A stretch of DNA of 64,000 nt. Origin: Lotus japonicus. Taxonomy: Eukaryota; Streptophyta; Magnoliopsida; Fabales; Fabaceae. A program made the translations under genes and the position numbers. The notes beneath the pieces are model-generated. The model saw nothing but the letters and a program-made list of their open reading frames with translations. It was not told where the DNA came from and searched no databases. Below are positions 1-11,151 of the stretch, in pieces. The stretch is from NCBI RefSeq assembly GCF_012489685.1, contig NC_080042.1:41840066-41904065 (forward strand), in the 5' to 3' direction. How positions within the stretch are numbered: position 1 is the first letter of the stretch; every line of letters starts with the position of its first letter.

Positions 1-327
1 TAAAACGAAGATAACAGAACTAATATACAATATGATTACAGCCCCCACTGTAAGTTGTAAACCACGTCACGAGTAAACCTCCAGTGACGGAAAGTAAAAG
101 AGAGTAACGCCCGTAGGCAAAAGTACAAACCAAGGTAAAAATACTGTGTCCGCAACACTAAACCTCAAATCTGAGAACAAGTTGGCCCAGCGGCCTAAGA
201 AAAGACCCCCTAAATCCAACCAGCTCTCTGTGATCTCCATAGGAAACCACACAAAAGCTACCGGTAGGAAACTACCCTGTCCCCAAAACTGAAGCATGAC
301 GGTCAGAGCATCGACACTACTCCTACA

Positions 328-456
328 CTAGTCCCATCTCGAGTAAGTCGCTCGGTGGCCAGCAGGGTCGACCACCCCTGAACCGTAGTCCTCCTGATCA
401 AGCTTCTTCAACCTAGTTTCCCCTGAAGGGTGAACCATCGTGAACCGGTCCGCCAT
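328..456 (-). pseudogene. Truncated LTR-encoded ORF in A's 3' LTR
   Basis: The minus-strand frame begins at the ATG at 456, reads MADRFTMVHPSGE, continues through a HRATYS motif, and stops after 42 residues. It aligns with the first 40 residues of the LTR proteins in B (39937-40416) and L2 (7482-7964). The rest of the ORF is missing because the sequence jumps from just after HRATYS to the region downstream of the intact ORFs. The partner LTR carries the same truncation at 12397-12525, so the loss predates this insertion. Confidence 0.7.
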
Positions 457-2777
457 ACTCAACTGACAATGGCGTAGTCCGCCCAAACACACACAGAAGA
501 CGCAAGGGTCAACTCCAAAGAATTATATAAATAATAAAACCAGATATATAGGGTAATAATTATTTAGCTTCTCAGGCTTATACGTTTAGGGATAACATCC
601 TAGGGTTGCATATATCACAATGAATATAAAGATCATGATAACAATTAGCATGCCTCAAGTAGGATAAACAGGTACCAATCACACTCAGCAACTAAGTCAG
701 CATGTATGTTGCATGAAATGCAATGCTGAGTAACAAAATGCATTCCGGAAGAAGGATGGACACCATCGAGTCAGCCCTAACACCGGCCAAAGTGGGACCA
801 TTCCGCTCGGGCGTCTCTTACACCACACAAAAGTAGTCAGATCAGCAGTGAACCCGTAGGTCTGCCATTCCGTCTGCTACTGAGGACCACCGTAGTGTCC
901 TAAATATGGAAATCCGGGTCTTATGACCATTTTGGAATCCACCGAGGTCCGGTAATCCGCCGTGTATTAACCTCAAAATGAGTGCATGAATGCAAGTGAT
1001 TAGCCAAACAACGTCTCCGACCTCACTCGACACGTCGTCACGTGTTCTAGCTAACTTATTGTCTCTAAAAAGCCTACCCTAAGGCAAATGTCGATTCTGC
1101 GACAAAATGAATTAATCAAAAAGAAGAAGAATGTACTTTGGAACTCATGGTTCCCGGCTAAACTTTAGATAGCCAATCAATAAACTGCTCATCGAGCGAA
1201 AAGGTACCGAAGTACTTGGAAACTTATAGTCTCCGGCTAAACTTTAGATAGCCAAACATTAAACTGCTCATCGAGCGAAAGAGTATAAGCATACTCGGAA
1301 ACTTGTAAGTTTCCTCAAGACTTGGACTCGACGACACTTCTCATATCTTCAAGACTAATATTCAGGCTCTAAGCTCTTATCTAAATGTTGTTATCATTGT
1401 TCAAGGGGTTTAGAGATTGATTAATGTCTTATGAATTTCCTTTGAGAAAATAGATTTCGTTTAGTCTTATGATACTTCCTATGAGTTTCAGGGATCCCAT
1501 AATCCCAATTAATTTCTGAGAAGGTCTCGATCCATTAAAATATAACAAGGTCCGAACTTCGTTCGTCCTTTCAAACTCTCTCAAAATCTCATAAAAATTC
1601 GGCATGACTTGCCCGTAATCCTCACTCCTCAGAATCTCAGGTACAAGTGGAATAGCATAAATAAAACAGCTCAGTCAAAAGCATAAACAGCATATTCCAA
1701 CACATCCTAAGTTAACCATGTAGCACATAGCATGTGAATCATTTAGCACACAATATCATGGCATCAATTACTCAACAAGGTCGGCCGAAGCCTCAGAGAA
1801 CAATTCAGACATTTAGCAATTAAGTGCATAACACATAAATCAAGTCGAACTTGTCGACACCTAAAGCATTATCTAGTAATTCAGAGAGTAGCCCTCACCT
1901 GTTGGTTTTCCAGCTCGCTCCTTGGTCTTTCCTTCACAATCTTCCTCCTCAAGTCCTCCGAATTCCTCAAACGAACCTTAAAGCAATTTCACAGAAATCA
2001 ATCACAATGAGTCAGAAACTCAGCAAACAATAAGTCCTAGGGTCACACGGAACACTACAACTCCGTGGTACGACAATCTAACGCGTTAAGACAAGTTTTC
2101 GAAAAAGTCGGATTTCCTCCCCCCTTGGTATAGCTCTCGGCCACTTTCCTTAATTGGGAGGGTCGATTTTTCTTCGATCAAACTTGGTTCCTAGGTTAAC
2201 ATAAGCCGTAACTAAGACGGTTCTAAGCTCGGAAAAATTTTCGGATCGAAAACTGATATAGGGGTAGTTTGGTCATTATTTTTAGCTCAAAATTTCAAAA
2301 TTGGATTTTTGAAAAACAGATTGGATGGAGACGTCCACAACGACGTTTATGACGACAAATCCTACTAGCACTAAGCCAAGTCGATAGATTAGAGCTTAAA
2401 GGTTGCGAATTTACCGAAAAATGGGTATTTAAGGTAGAAATTGATCCCGGCGGCATTTCGTCGACATTTGACAAAATCTAATCCGCAGAACACGCTCAGG
2501 AGCATGCAGGGAAGAAGTTTAGACACTGAAATCAAGCTATTTGGACAATTTTACAAAAAGCTCCAAACTTTGAGCTCAGAAAAACATAGAAAAAGTCGAC
2601 AGATCTGACGATCAGAAGTGAGATATAGTTTACCTACCTCAAGGTCTTCGATTAGCGACGATCGGTGAAGAAAACGGGCAAGAAACGACGAAGATCCGGA
2701 TTCTCTCTCTCTCTCTAGCTGCTCACGGTTTTGGGGGAGGGAATGGGTGCCTTTTTGCAAAAAATCAAATTTTCAAG

Positions 2778-2787
2778 CTATTTATAG
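2778..2787 (-). promoter_or_regulatory. TATA box in A's 3' LTR
   Basis: The minus strand reads CTATAAATAG. It lies about 145 nt upstream of a GTAGGT splice-donor-like site in the same strand, and the same arrangement occurs at 14847-14856 and 10468-10477. It is the likely core promoter of the LTR. Confidence 0.6.
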
Positions 2788-3465
2788 GTTTTGGAAAAAG
2801 CGGAAAAAGGATTTTTTTGCGATTCCGATTTTTCCTGCGCGTTCCTCTGCGCATTCTAAGATAGGTTCTGGCGACAGAATTCCAGAACTCAAAACAGGAT
2901 TCTTGGAATTAAACCAAAAGATCCAAAATCGGCATAAGTCGGTGTAAGTCGGATTATCCCGAAAAACTACTTTTTGCAGTGATCGTCGGATGAGAAAACT
3001 TCCTTCTGAAGAAAGATTAGGAATGATGAGAGAAATAGGAGAACGCGGGTGGAATCTTCATTTGCAGCTCCGAATAGAAAAAGTCTTCATCGTCTGTCGA
3101 TCTTAGGTTTTCTCGAACTATCAGGGATTCCGTTTCGGCAAACTTCCGAGAATTGGAATTTGACGTTCGTACTTTCCAGGATTTCGCATCGAAATGGTTG
3201 TTTAAGGACGGAAAAGAGAAGTTCTAACATTTCTCTGAGGATTTTTTTTTTGGAATTAGTTTCCATCGTGTCCTAAAGCGTAAATTAACTATTCACTAAT
3301 ACCTTTGACCTAGGATTAAGCGTATGTTAGTCGTGCTATAACTCTTTCGGTTTTTCGATAAATTCTTGGACTTTTCCTGAACCTTTTTCCTTCCCAAATT
3401 TATCTTAATCAAATAACTCTTTTATTTTATTCACTTATCCAAGGCGTTAAAACTTGGGCCTTACA

Positions 3466-3490
3466 TTACTACCCTCCAAAAAGAAAGTTT
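3466..3490 (-). promoter_or_regulatory. Polypurine tract region of element A
   Basis: The minus strand here reads a T-run, then GGAGGGTAGTAA, directly against the TGTAAGG start of the 3' LTR. The same block precedes the 3' LTR of B (45560-45575) and, slightly changed, that of C (33473-33488). It is the expected plus-strand primer site. Confidence 0.75.
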
Positions 3491-3502
3491 CGACCTCGAA
3501 AC

Positions 3503-5195
3503 TTAAGGGTCAGTAAAAAGTTCTGGGTACTGTTCCTTGATCTTTTCCTTCAGCTCCCACGTCGCATCGCCGGTGTCCTTGTTCCAAATAACCTTCACTA
3601 ACTCGATCTCTTTTCCCCTCAACTGCTTTATCCTTGTGTCACCAATGCTGATTGGCGGTGTCTCGAAAGACAAGTTATCCTTCAACTCAATGTCATCCAG
3701 CTCGATGACGTGCGTCGGATCAGCAATATACTTCCGCAGTTGTGACACATGGAATACATCGTGAACGTTTGATAGAAAAGGCGGTAGTGCGATCTGATAA
3801 GCTACCGGTCCTACACGACGAGTAATATGATAAGGTCCAATGAACTTTGGCGTCAGCTTTCTTGACTTGATTGCTCGACCAACTCCTGTAGTCTGGGTAA
3901 CTCGCAGAAACACATGATCTCCTTCTTCGAATTCCAGGGTTCTGCGCCTTTGATCTGCATAGCTCTTCTGTCTACTCTGAGAAGCCTTCATCTTCTCTCT
4001 GATCTGTTTAATCTTCTCAGTTGTCTGTTGCAGAAGTTCCGGTCCTACTAACAAATTCTCTCCATCTTGATACCAACATAAAGGTGTTCTACACTTGCGG
4101 CCATACAAAGCCTCATACGGTGCCATACCTATGGTCGTATGAAAACTGTTGTTGTATGTGAACTCAATCAGTGGCAATAGGGTGTCCCAACTGCCCTTGT
4201 TGTCTAACACGCAAGCTCGTAGCAAATCCTCCAATGATTGGATAGTTCTCTCAGTTTGCCCATCAGTCTGTGGATGATAAGCAGAACTTAATCTCAGCCT
4301 CGTTCCCAAAGCCTCATGAAGAGCTCCACACAAATGTGAAGTAAACTTCGGGTCTCTATCGGAAACGATACTTGTTGGCACTCCATGAAGTCGCACAATC
4401 TCAGCTATATAAATCTCTGATAGTTTATCCACGTTGTACGTAGTTCTCACAGGTATGAAATGAGCCGACTTAGTCAATCGATCCACGACTACCCAAATCG
4501 AATCGTATCCTCTTTGAGTTCTTGGTAATGCCACGACAAAATCCATCGATATGCTATCCCATTTCCATTGAGGTACATCCAAGCTCTGTAGCATACCTGA
4601 AGATTTCTGATGTTCCACCTTCGCCTTCTGACAGATTAAACATGCAGCTACATATTCTGCCACTTGTCTCTTCATCCCTGGCCACCAAAAATTCACCTTC
4701 AAGTCCTGATACATCTTTTTCATTCCAGGGTGAATGCTCAACTTGCTTTTGTGACCTTCGTCCATAATCAACCTCCTTAAGTCAGGGTTGTTAGGTACGC
4801 ACACTCTATCCTTGCATCGCAGGATATTGTCACTCCCTACCTTGAATTCCGGGTCCTTACCCTGAATTACTAAATTCTTATTTTCCGAGTAAAAATTCAT
4901 CTTGTAACTGTTGGTCTCGGATTTCTTCCTTCAATCCATTGGTGATCTTGATCGTCCCAAACTTCAGTTCTCCCTCAGATGCTCTCACATCTAAGCTCAA
5001 ATCTCAAAATTGTTCCAGCAGTTGCAGCTCCTTAACCATCATTGATGAGATATGCATCTTCCTGCTCAATGCATCAGTAACGGCATTAGCCTTTCCAGGA
5101 TGGTATTGTAAGGTAAAATCGTAATCCTTGAGAAATTCCATCCAGCGTCGTTGTCTCATGTTCAACTCCTTCTGGTCAAACAAGTACTTTAAGCT
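3503..5195 (-). pseudogene. Pol 3' end of A: RNase H tail, integrase and chromodomain
   Basis: Minus strand 4900-3503 is an open 465-codon stretch covering all of integrase: an HHCC zinc region ([11 protein letters not shown] then CLICQKAK), the catalytic Asp in SMDFVVALP, the second Asp in SDRDPKF, the Glu in DGQTERTIQ, and a C-terminal chromodomain ending in QYPELF. It is very close to the same part of B. Upstream (4901-5195) the RNase H-to-integrase linker is recognisable but carries a nonsense codon near 5010 and a frameshift near 4880. Homology to pol stops abruptly near 5195, where the spacer begins. Integrase would insert cDNA, and the chromodomain would guide it to marked chromatin. 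Here there is no proper start, so I treat it as a remnant. Confidence 0.88.
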
Positions 5196-6640
5196 CTATG
5201 TTGTCCTGCTCGACCACTCGTGTCGGTTCTATGTTGGAAATAACATTGGTTGACGCTACGTGCAATTGCACAACCTTAACCACTTGATCCTTTACTTTTG
5301 TTCGTCCAAAAATTCTGCTTAAACTCAGTACACCTCTGGCATTCCAGAGTGAATGTTCAACTTGTCCTCGTGATCTCCACTCATGATTCAAAACTTAACT
5401 CGATCGCTCCATAACTCATAGACGAACTATTCCCTTGGAATCTACTAGTCCATTAACGTCGATTCCAACTTCGTAACTATCCTCATTCGCACCATGAAAT
5501 CAATCGTCTACTTAGTCATCACTCAAAGTAAAACTCGACGTGAGTCTTAATACCTTGTGCATCGCTAGACCCAATCCCTTTTAACATCCATTCATCAGCA
5601 ACTTATAAGCTAATCACCATCTTAATATCTTACAATCCATTATTGTCATCTCCCCTTTTTCGAGACTTCCCTTACTTGAACCATAAAACCAACCTTCACT
5701 TATTCACAACCCACTTTACAATTACCTAAAATCCTTAACACTTCCCCCCAAATCCGAACTTATTCCCTAGAAGATCAAACCATAGTTGTACCTCAGGAAA
5801 CTTAACTAGTCATTTTATCATCCGATCCCTCAACATTCGGAGGTTTAACTACAATCATTAATGCCAACACCACTAAACCTCTGATTCGAACATGATTTTC
5901 ACCTCCCAAGGTCAATCTTAACCCTTAAATCCTCACTTAACTTAGTGAAATTCACTTGCTAACCCCAGCATGCAATATCGGAATCCATAACAAAGTTCCA
6001 TTCACTCTTAGACTCTAAGAAATTTGTCCACATATAACAACCTCAAGTATTAATCTTGATACTAACTCTTTATTTCCGTAACTAGATCGTCCTCCCATCA
6101 ATCCGATACTTAGTCTCTCGATCAAAACCTGACAAACCTTGAGTCCTACGCACTTAAGACAAGAATTCATAGACTTAAAACCTAAACTTTCACCACGTTT
6201 GGACCTCAAATGTCCTTTAATTCTTCAATACATCTTAAATGAATATCCATTTCTTAAACTATAACTCCTCCCCAAAGGAAATCAATTACTTAACAAAAAC
6301 TTTACTTCCCGACTCCACTAATCCTCGATCCAATCAAATTAATCTTATCAATCTATCTATCAAAGTCCATTGCCAGTTCTGATTCCGAATATCACCCCCT
6401 CAATATTAAGTTGATCAGGCCTAATACATCGAAGGTGAAGATTTAGAAAAACCCACTGGAACAGTCGATGAGTTCCTAACATCCAGTAGTCACAGAGATC
6501 TTGATATTAAATCCTCAATGATGCCGCTACGGAACTACACACTCTCGACACCATACATATACTATCCATACGGAATCTCCCTGAGATTCATCCTTCAGCT
6601 TCTAGCTTCTTTGTTAAACACATCGGTGCAAGACTACTTT
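5196..6640 (-). other. Non-coding spacer in A, related to the interior of element C
   Basis: No ORF of note exists on either strand. Several blocks match C's interior (33700-34630) in the same order and orientation, most clearly at 6390-6420 against 34230-34260 (both contain ctcaatattaagttgatcag) and at 5440-5500 against 33890-33940. Intact B has nothing like it. The spacer sits exactly where capsid-to-RT coding sequence should be, so it looks like an exchange with a C-like non-autonomous relative rather than random filler. Confidence 0.7.
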
Positions 6641-6997
6641 TCTAGGCTTAACGTGTTATTCTAAACCTCGTGTAACTTCTATAGTTTAAACACGAGCAAC
6701 GGTCAAATAAAGTATTATTAGGCGTAATAACTATAAAGTCAATGCTTAAACAATATAAGTAAAATAGGTGCGTTACATGTGCTACGAGAGTAATGGAGCG
6801 TATTATACTAGAATGAGAAAGAATAGTTAGAAGGTTACCATCGTTCTTGCGCTCTCCTTTGACTAATTCGTCAGCTCCCTCAGCCTCTTCACCATCCATG
6901 GTGTATACTTTTCCTCTAGCAGCAGGGTGCTTTCCCCTTGCAGTGTTAACAGATGGTTCAACCTTGGGTTTCTTGCAAACCACGGCTAGGTGTCCCA
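6641..6997 (-). pseudogene. Gag-protease junction remnant of A
   Basis: Reading from 6997 down, the minus strand encodes the last half of a CCHC zinc knuckle, a basic linker, and the VYTMDGEEAEGAD segment matching [13 protein letters not shown] just before protease in B. The protease catalytic DSG motif is not recoverable: the frame breaks immediately before it and homology fades by about 6650. The solo LTR L2 cuts this fragment from the rest of gag at 11157-11742. Confidence 0.8.
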
Positions 6998-7481
6998 TGT
7001 AACACCCCGATTTCGGTGGCGTCACTTTACTAACCAAAAGAAAATACTTTAAGCGGAAAAACGTGAATTATTTTTTTTTCGACAATATAACTAAAGACAG
7101 AAAGCAATAAAACTTCCCAACAAAAGATAAAAGGAACTACTATACAACTATATATACATGCCTCGCTAAACACTACCACGTCACGAGTAACCTCCAGTGA
7201 CGGGTGACAGAAAAGAGTAACGCCCGAAGGCAATATGTACAGTCCAAGATAAAGATACTGTGTCCGCAACACTAAACTACAAAATCTGAGAGCAAGTTGG
7301 CCCAGCGGCCTAAGAAAAGACCCCCTAAATCCAACCAGCTCTCTGTGATCTCCATAGGAAACCACACAAAAGCTACCGGTAGGAAAACTACCCTGTCCCC
7401 AAAAACGGAAGCATGACGGTCAGAGCATCGACACTACTCCTACACTATCCCTACCCGAGGAGCCCACACTAGCACTCGATC

Positions 7482-7964
7482 CTACACGCTAGCGCGGTCG
7501 TCATCCGAATCTGCATCCAGGACGACTAGGTCGACGTACTCAACACTGCCCTCTCTGTCCACCCTAATGCGCTCCTGCACTGGACTCTCGGGCTCGGGGC
7601 CCGGAACGAGATCCGCGACGACAGCAGCAGCAGTAGACGGACTAGACTCCGTCGAAGCCCCACCTACTGGCACCTCCTCAGAAGGGTCCTCATCATCTGA
7701 AGGGGATGGTGGCGGTGGAGGTACTCCCAAGCCGGGTCCACAGTGTACTCCTGGAGGCAGGTTGAAGCTCACTATGTGCCTCCTCATCACTCCCTCCGTC
7801 AAGCGTCCAAATCGGTCGACACGGTCCTCCATGATCCGACCGGTGTAGGTCGCACGGTGGCCCTCGGAATCGACCACCCATGCACCTGGGTCGTCTTGGT
7901 CAAGCATCTCGTACCTGGTCCCCCCCGACGGGCTGACCATGGTAAACCAATCCCCCATACTCAT
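7482..7964 (-). CDS. LTR-encoded small protein, L2 copy (160 aa)
   Basis: I do not recognise this family. The frame is open from the ATG at 7964 to the stop at 7482. Residues 1-80 form the conserved block, with MSMGDWFTMVSPSGG, a WVVD motif, HRATYTGRIMED and FNLPPGVHCGPGLG, followed by a proline run, an acidic SDDEDPSEE patch, a variable Ser/Pro-rich middle and an acidic DLVVLDADSDDD tail. B's copy (39937-40416) matches it closely, and many differences are silent. Frame similarity to B continues 17 codons upstream of the ATG, so an upstream exon or non-ATG start is possible. I chose the ATG because all copies share its position directly after a CAG. It lies sense to the element, downstream of the LTR's TATA box. 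The role is unknown; a small acidic regulatory or chromatin-related protein is only a guess. Confidence 0.72.
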   Translation of the reverse strand: MSMGDWFTMVSPSGGTRYEMLDQDDPGAWVVDSEGHRATYTGRIMEDRVDRFGRLTEGVMRRHIVSFNLPPGVHCGPGLGVPPPPPSPSDDEDPSEEVPVGGASTESSPSTAAAVVADLVPGPEPESPVQERIRVDREGSVEYVDLVVLDADSDDDRASV

Positions 7965-8689
7965 CTGACAAATGGCGTAGTCCGCCCAAACACACACAGC
8001 AGACGCGAGGGTCAACTCCAAAGAATTATATAATTAATAAAACCAGATATATTTATAGGATAATAAATACTCGCCTCTCAGGCTTATGAGTTTTGGGATA
8101 GCTTCCTAGGGTTGCATGTATCACAATGAATATAAAGAGCCATAAAAACAAGTAGCATGCCTCAAAAATAGGATAAACAGTTACCAATCACACTCAGCAA
8201 CTAAGTCAGCATGTATGTTGCATGAAATGCAATGCTGGGTAACAAAATGCATTCCGGAAGAAGGATGGACATCAACGAGGCGGCCCTAACACCAGCCACG
8301 GTGGGTACCTTCCTGCTCGCGTGTCTCTTACACCACACAAAAGTAGTCAGATCAGCAGTGAACCCGTAGGTCTGCCATTCCGTCTGCTACTGAGGACCAC
8401 CGTAGTGTCCTAAATATGGAAATCCGGGTCTTATGACCATTTTGGAATCCACCGAGGTCCGGTATCACGCCGTGTATTAACCTCAAAATGAGTGCATGAA
8501 TGCAAGTGATTAGCCAAACAACGTCTCCGACCTCACCCGACACGTCGCCACGTGTTCTAGATAACTTAAAGTCTCTAAAAGAATACCCTAAGGTAAATGT
8601 CGATTCTGCGACAAAATACAATTAATCATAAACAAAAGAGTGCAACCACTCACGACAACTCTTCGAGTCATCAATGCTCTCACGAAGTC

Positions 8690-8935
8690 TCTCGCTTCTG
8701 TGGAGTCTCACACATTCACAAAGTCTCACGCTTCAGTGAAGTTTTATGCTTTCACAAGGTCTCACGCCTCAGTGAATTTACACACTTGCACGAAGTCTCA
8801 CGCTTCAATGAAGTTTCATGCTGTTCACGAGGTCTCACGCCTCAGTGAAGATCCATGCTTTCCACAAGGTCTCACGCCTCAGTGGAGTATCACGCATTCA
8901 CAAGGTCTCACACCTCCGTGAAGCTTCTCGGCTCA
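8690..8935 (-). repeat. Tandem 35-38-bp repeats in L2
   Basis: About six or seven imperfect copies of a unit containing cacaaggtctcacgcctcag run through this stretch, with small drift between copies. The same repeat, in four copies, occurs in B's LTRs at 39093-39236 and 47683-47826 in the matching position, inside the proposed second leader intron. A's LTRs have a different repeat here. Confidence 0.75.
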
Positions 8936-9586
8936 TCCCTTGGATGGCTAAACAAACTGCTCCCAGAGCGAATGAGTATCAACATACCCAGAACTCGAAA
9001 TCTTCTCAACACTTGGATCCGACGACACTTCTCGTTTTCCAAAACTAAACTTCAATCCAAAGCTTGCATCCGAGATTGTTATCTTTATTTAAAGGTTTAG
9101 AGGTTGTTTAATATCTTATGAATTTTCTTTATAAAAATAGCTCTTTTTAGTCTTATCGTATTTCCTATGAGTTTCAAAGTTCCCATAAACCCAAGTAATT
9201 CCCTGAGAAGGTCTCGATCCATTGGAGCATGACAAGGTCCGAACTCCGTTCGTCCTTTTAAAACTCTCTCAAAATCTCATAAAAATTCGGCATGACCTGC
9301 CCGTAAACCTCACTCTTCAGAATCTCAGGTACAAGTGGAATAGCATAAATAAAACAGCTCAGTCAAAAGCATAAACAGCATATTCCAACACATCCTAAGT
9401 TAACCATGTAGCACATAGCATGTGAATCATTTAGCACACAATATCATGGCCTCAAATACTCAACAAGGTCGGCCGAAGCCTCAGAGAACAATTCAGACAT
9501 TTAGCAATTAAGTGCATAACACATAGATCAAGTCGAACTTGTCGACACCTAAAGCATTATCTAGTAATTCAGAGAGTAGCCCTCAC

Positions 9587-9664
9587 CGGTGGGTCTTCCA
9601 GCTTCTTCCTCAATATGTTCTCCAAACTCTTCTCCTTGATTTCTTGGAATCTCCTCAAACGAAC
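9587..9664 (-). other. Putative 78-bp leader exon in L2
   Basis: On the minus strand a pyrimidine-poor CTTAAG acceptor precedes 9664 and a GGTGAGG donor follows 9587. The enclosed 78 bp is open in one frame and encodes an acidic peptide starting SFEEIP. The equivalent segments of L3 (13968-14045) and B (38304-38381) are also exactly 78 bp with the same splice-like borders. None contains an ATG. Its role as a spliced leader exon is inferred. Confidence 0.5.
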
Positions 9665-10467
9665 CTTAAGCAAAAATCACAGAAATCAACACCAAGAGTC
9701 AGAAACTCAGCAATCAAAGAGTCCTAGGGTTACACAGTACACTACTACCTCCTTGGTACGACAATCTAACGCGTTAAGACAAGTTTTTCGAAAAATCGGA
9801 TTCTCCTCCCCCCTTGATATAGCTCTCGGCCACTTTCCTTAATTGGGAGGGTCGATTTTTCTTCGATCAAACTTGGTTCCTAGGTTAACATAAGCCGTAA
9901 CTAAGACGGTTCTAGGCTCGGAAAAATTTTCGGATCGAAAACTGATATAGGGGCAGTTTGGTCATTATTTTTAGCTCAGAATTTCAAAATTGAATTTTTG
10001 AAAAACAAATTGGATGGGGACGTCCACAACGACGTTTATGACGACAAATCCTACTAGCACTAAGCCAAGTCGATAGATTAGAGCGTAAAGGTTGCGACTT
10101 TGCCGAAAAATGGGTATTTAGGGTAGAAATTGATCCCGGCGGCATTTCGTCGACATTTGACAAAATCTAATCCGCAGAACACGCTCAGGAGCATGCAGGG
10201 AAGAAGTTTAGACGCTGAAATCAGCTGATTTGAACAGTTTTTCAAAAACCTCAAAATTTTGAACTCAGAAAGTCGCAGGAGAAATGGACAGAAACGACGA
10301 TTCGAAGGAGAGTATAGATTACCTACCTCGAGGTCTTCGATTAGTGACGATCGGTGAAGCAAACGGGCAAGAAACGACGAAGATCCGAATCTCTCTCTCT
10401 CTCTAGGAACTCGCGGTTTTGGGGGTGGGGGAAAATGGGTTTTTTCTCAAAAAATCAAATTTTCAAG

Positions 10468-10477
10468 CTATTTATAG
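10468..10477 (-). promoter_or_regulatory. TATA box of solo LTR L2
   Basis: CTATAAATAG on the minus strand, followed downstream by a CT/GA-rich leader without ATG and a CTCGAG/GTAGGT donor-like site near 10330. It is the probable core promoter driving the LTR-encoded ORF. Confidence 0.6.
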
Positions 10478-11151
10478 GTTTTGGAAAAAAAACGGAAAAA
10501 TGATTTTTTTGCGATTCCGATTTTTCCTGCGCGTTCCTCTGCGCATTCTAAGATAGGTTCTGGCGACAGAATTCCAGAACTCAAAATAGAATTCTTGGAA
10601 TTAAACCAAAAGATCCAAAATCGGCATAAGTCGGTGTAAGTCGGTTTATCCCGAAAAACTACTTTTTGCAGTGATCGTCGGATGAGAAAACTTCCTTCTG
10701 AAGAAAGATTAGGAATGATGAGAGAAGTAGGAGAACGCGGGTGGAATCTTCATTTGAGTTTCCGGATAGAAAAAGTCTTCATCGTCTGTCGATCTTAGGT
10801 TTTTCGAACTATCAGGGATTCCGTTTCGGCAAACTTCCGAGAATTGGAATTTGACGTTCGTACTTTCCAGGATTTCGCATCGAAATGGTTGTTTAAGGAC
10901 GGAAAAGAGAAGTTCTAACATTTCTCTGAGGATTTTTGGAATTAGTTTCCATCGTGTCCTAAAGCGTAAATTAACTATTCACTAATACCTTCGACCTAGG
11001 ATTAAGCGTATGTTAGTCGTGCTATAACTCTTTCGGTTTTTCGATACATTCTTGGACTTTTCCTGAACCTCTTTCCTTCCCAAATTTATCTTAATCAAAT
11101 AACTCTTTTATTTTATTCACTTATCCAAAGCGTTAAAACTTGGGCCTTACA

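Larger units (their letters stand above)
1..3465 (-). repeat. 3' LTR of element A (left-truncated by window edge)
   Basis: Window base 1 aligns with base 12068 in the other LTR, so 115 bp of this LTR are off-window. It ends in ttaca at 3465, the complement of the TGTAA start of LTRs in this family. It carries a TATA box on the minus strand at 2778-2787 and a broken version of the LTR-encoded ORF at 328-456. It has about 26 bp near 3055-3080 that the partner LTR lacks. Confidence 0.92.
6998..11151 (-). mobile_element. L2: solo LTR inserted in gag of element A
   Basis: This 4154-bp LTR starts TGTAACACCCC and ends CCTTACA. It is flanked by perfect 5-bp duplications tccca at 6993-6997 and 11152-11156. 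No primer site, coding sequence or second LTR accompanies it, so it is a solo LTR left by recombination between the two LTRs of a full element. The insertion point is inside a zinc knuckle of A's gag. L2 is alignable with A's and B's LTRs but clearly diverged from both. Unlike A's own LTRs it retains an intact LTR-encoded ORF, a TATA box and a 78-bp putative leader exon. Confidence 0.95.

Noticed and set aside
8690..8935. CRISPR-like array in L2
   Set aside because: Units are contiguous with drifting sequence and no unique spacers; this is an ordinary plant tandem repeat inside an LTR.
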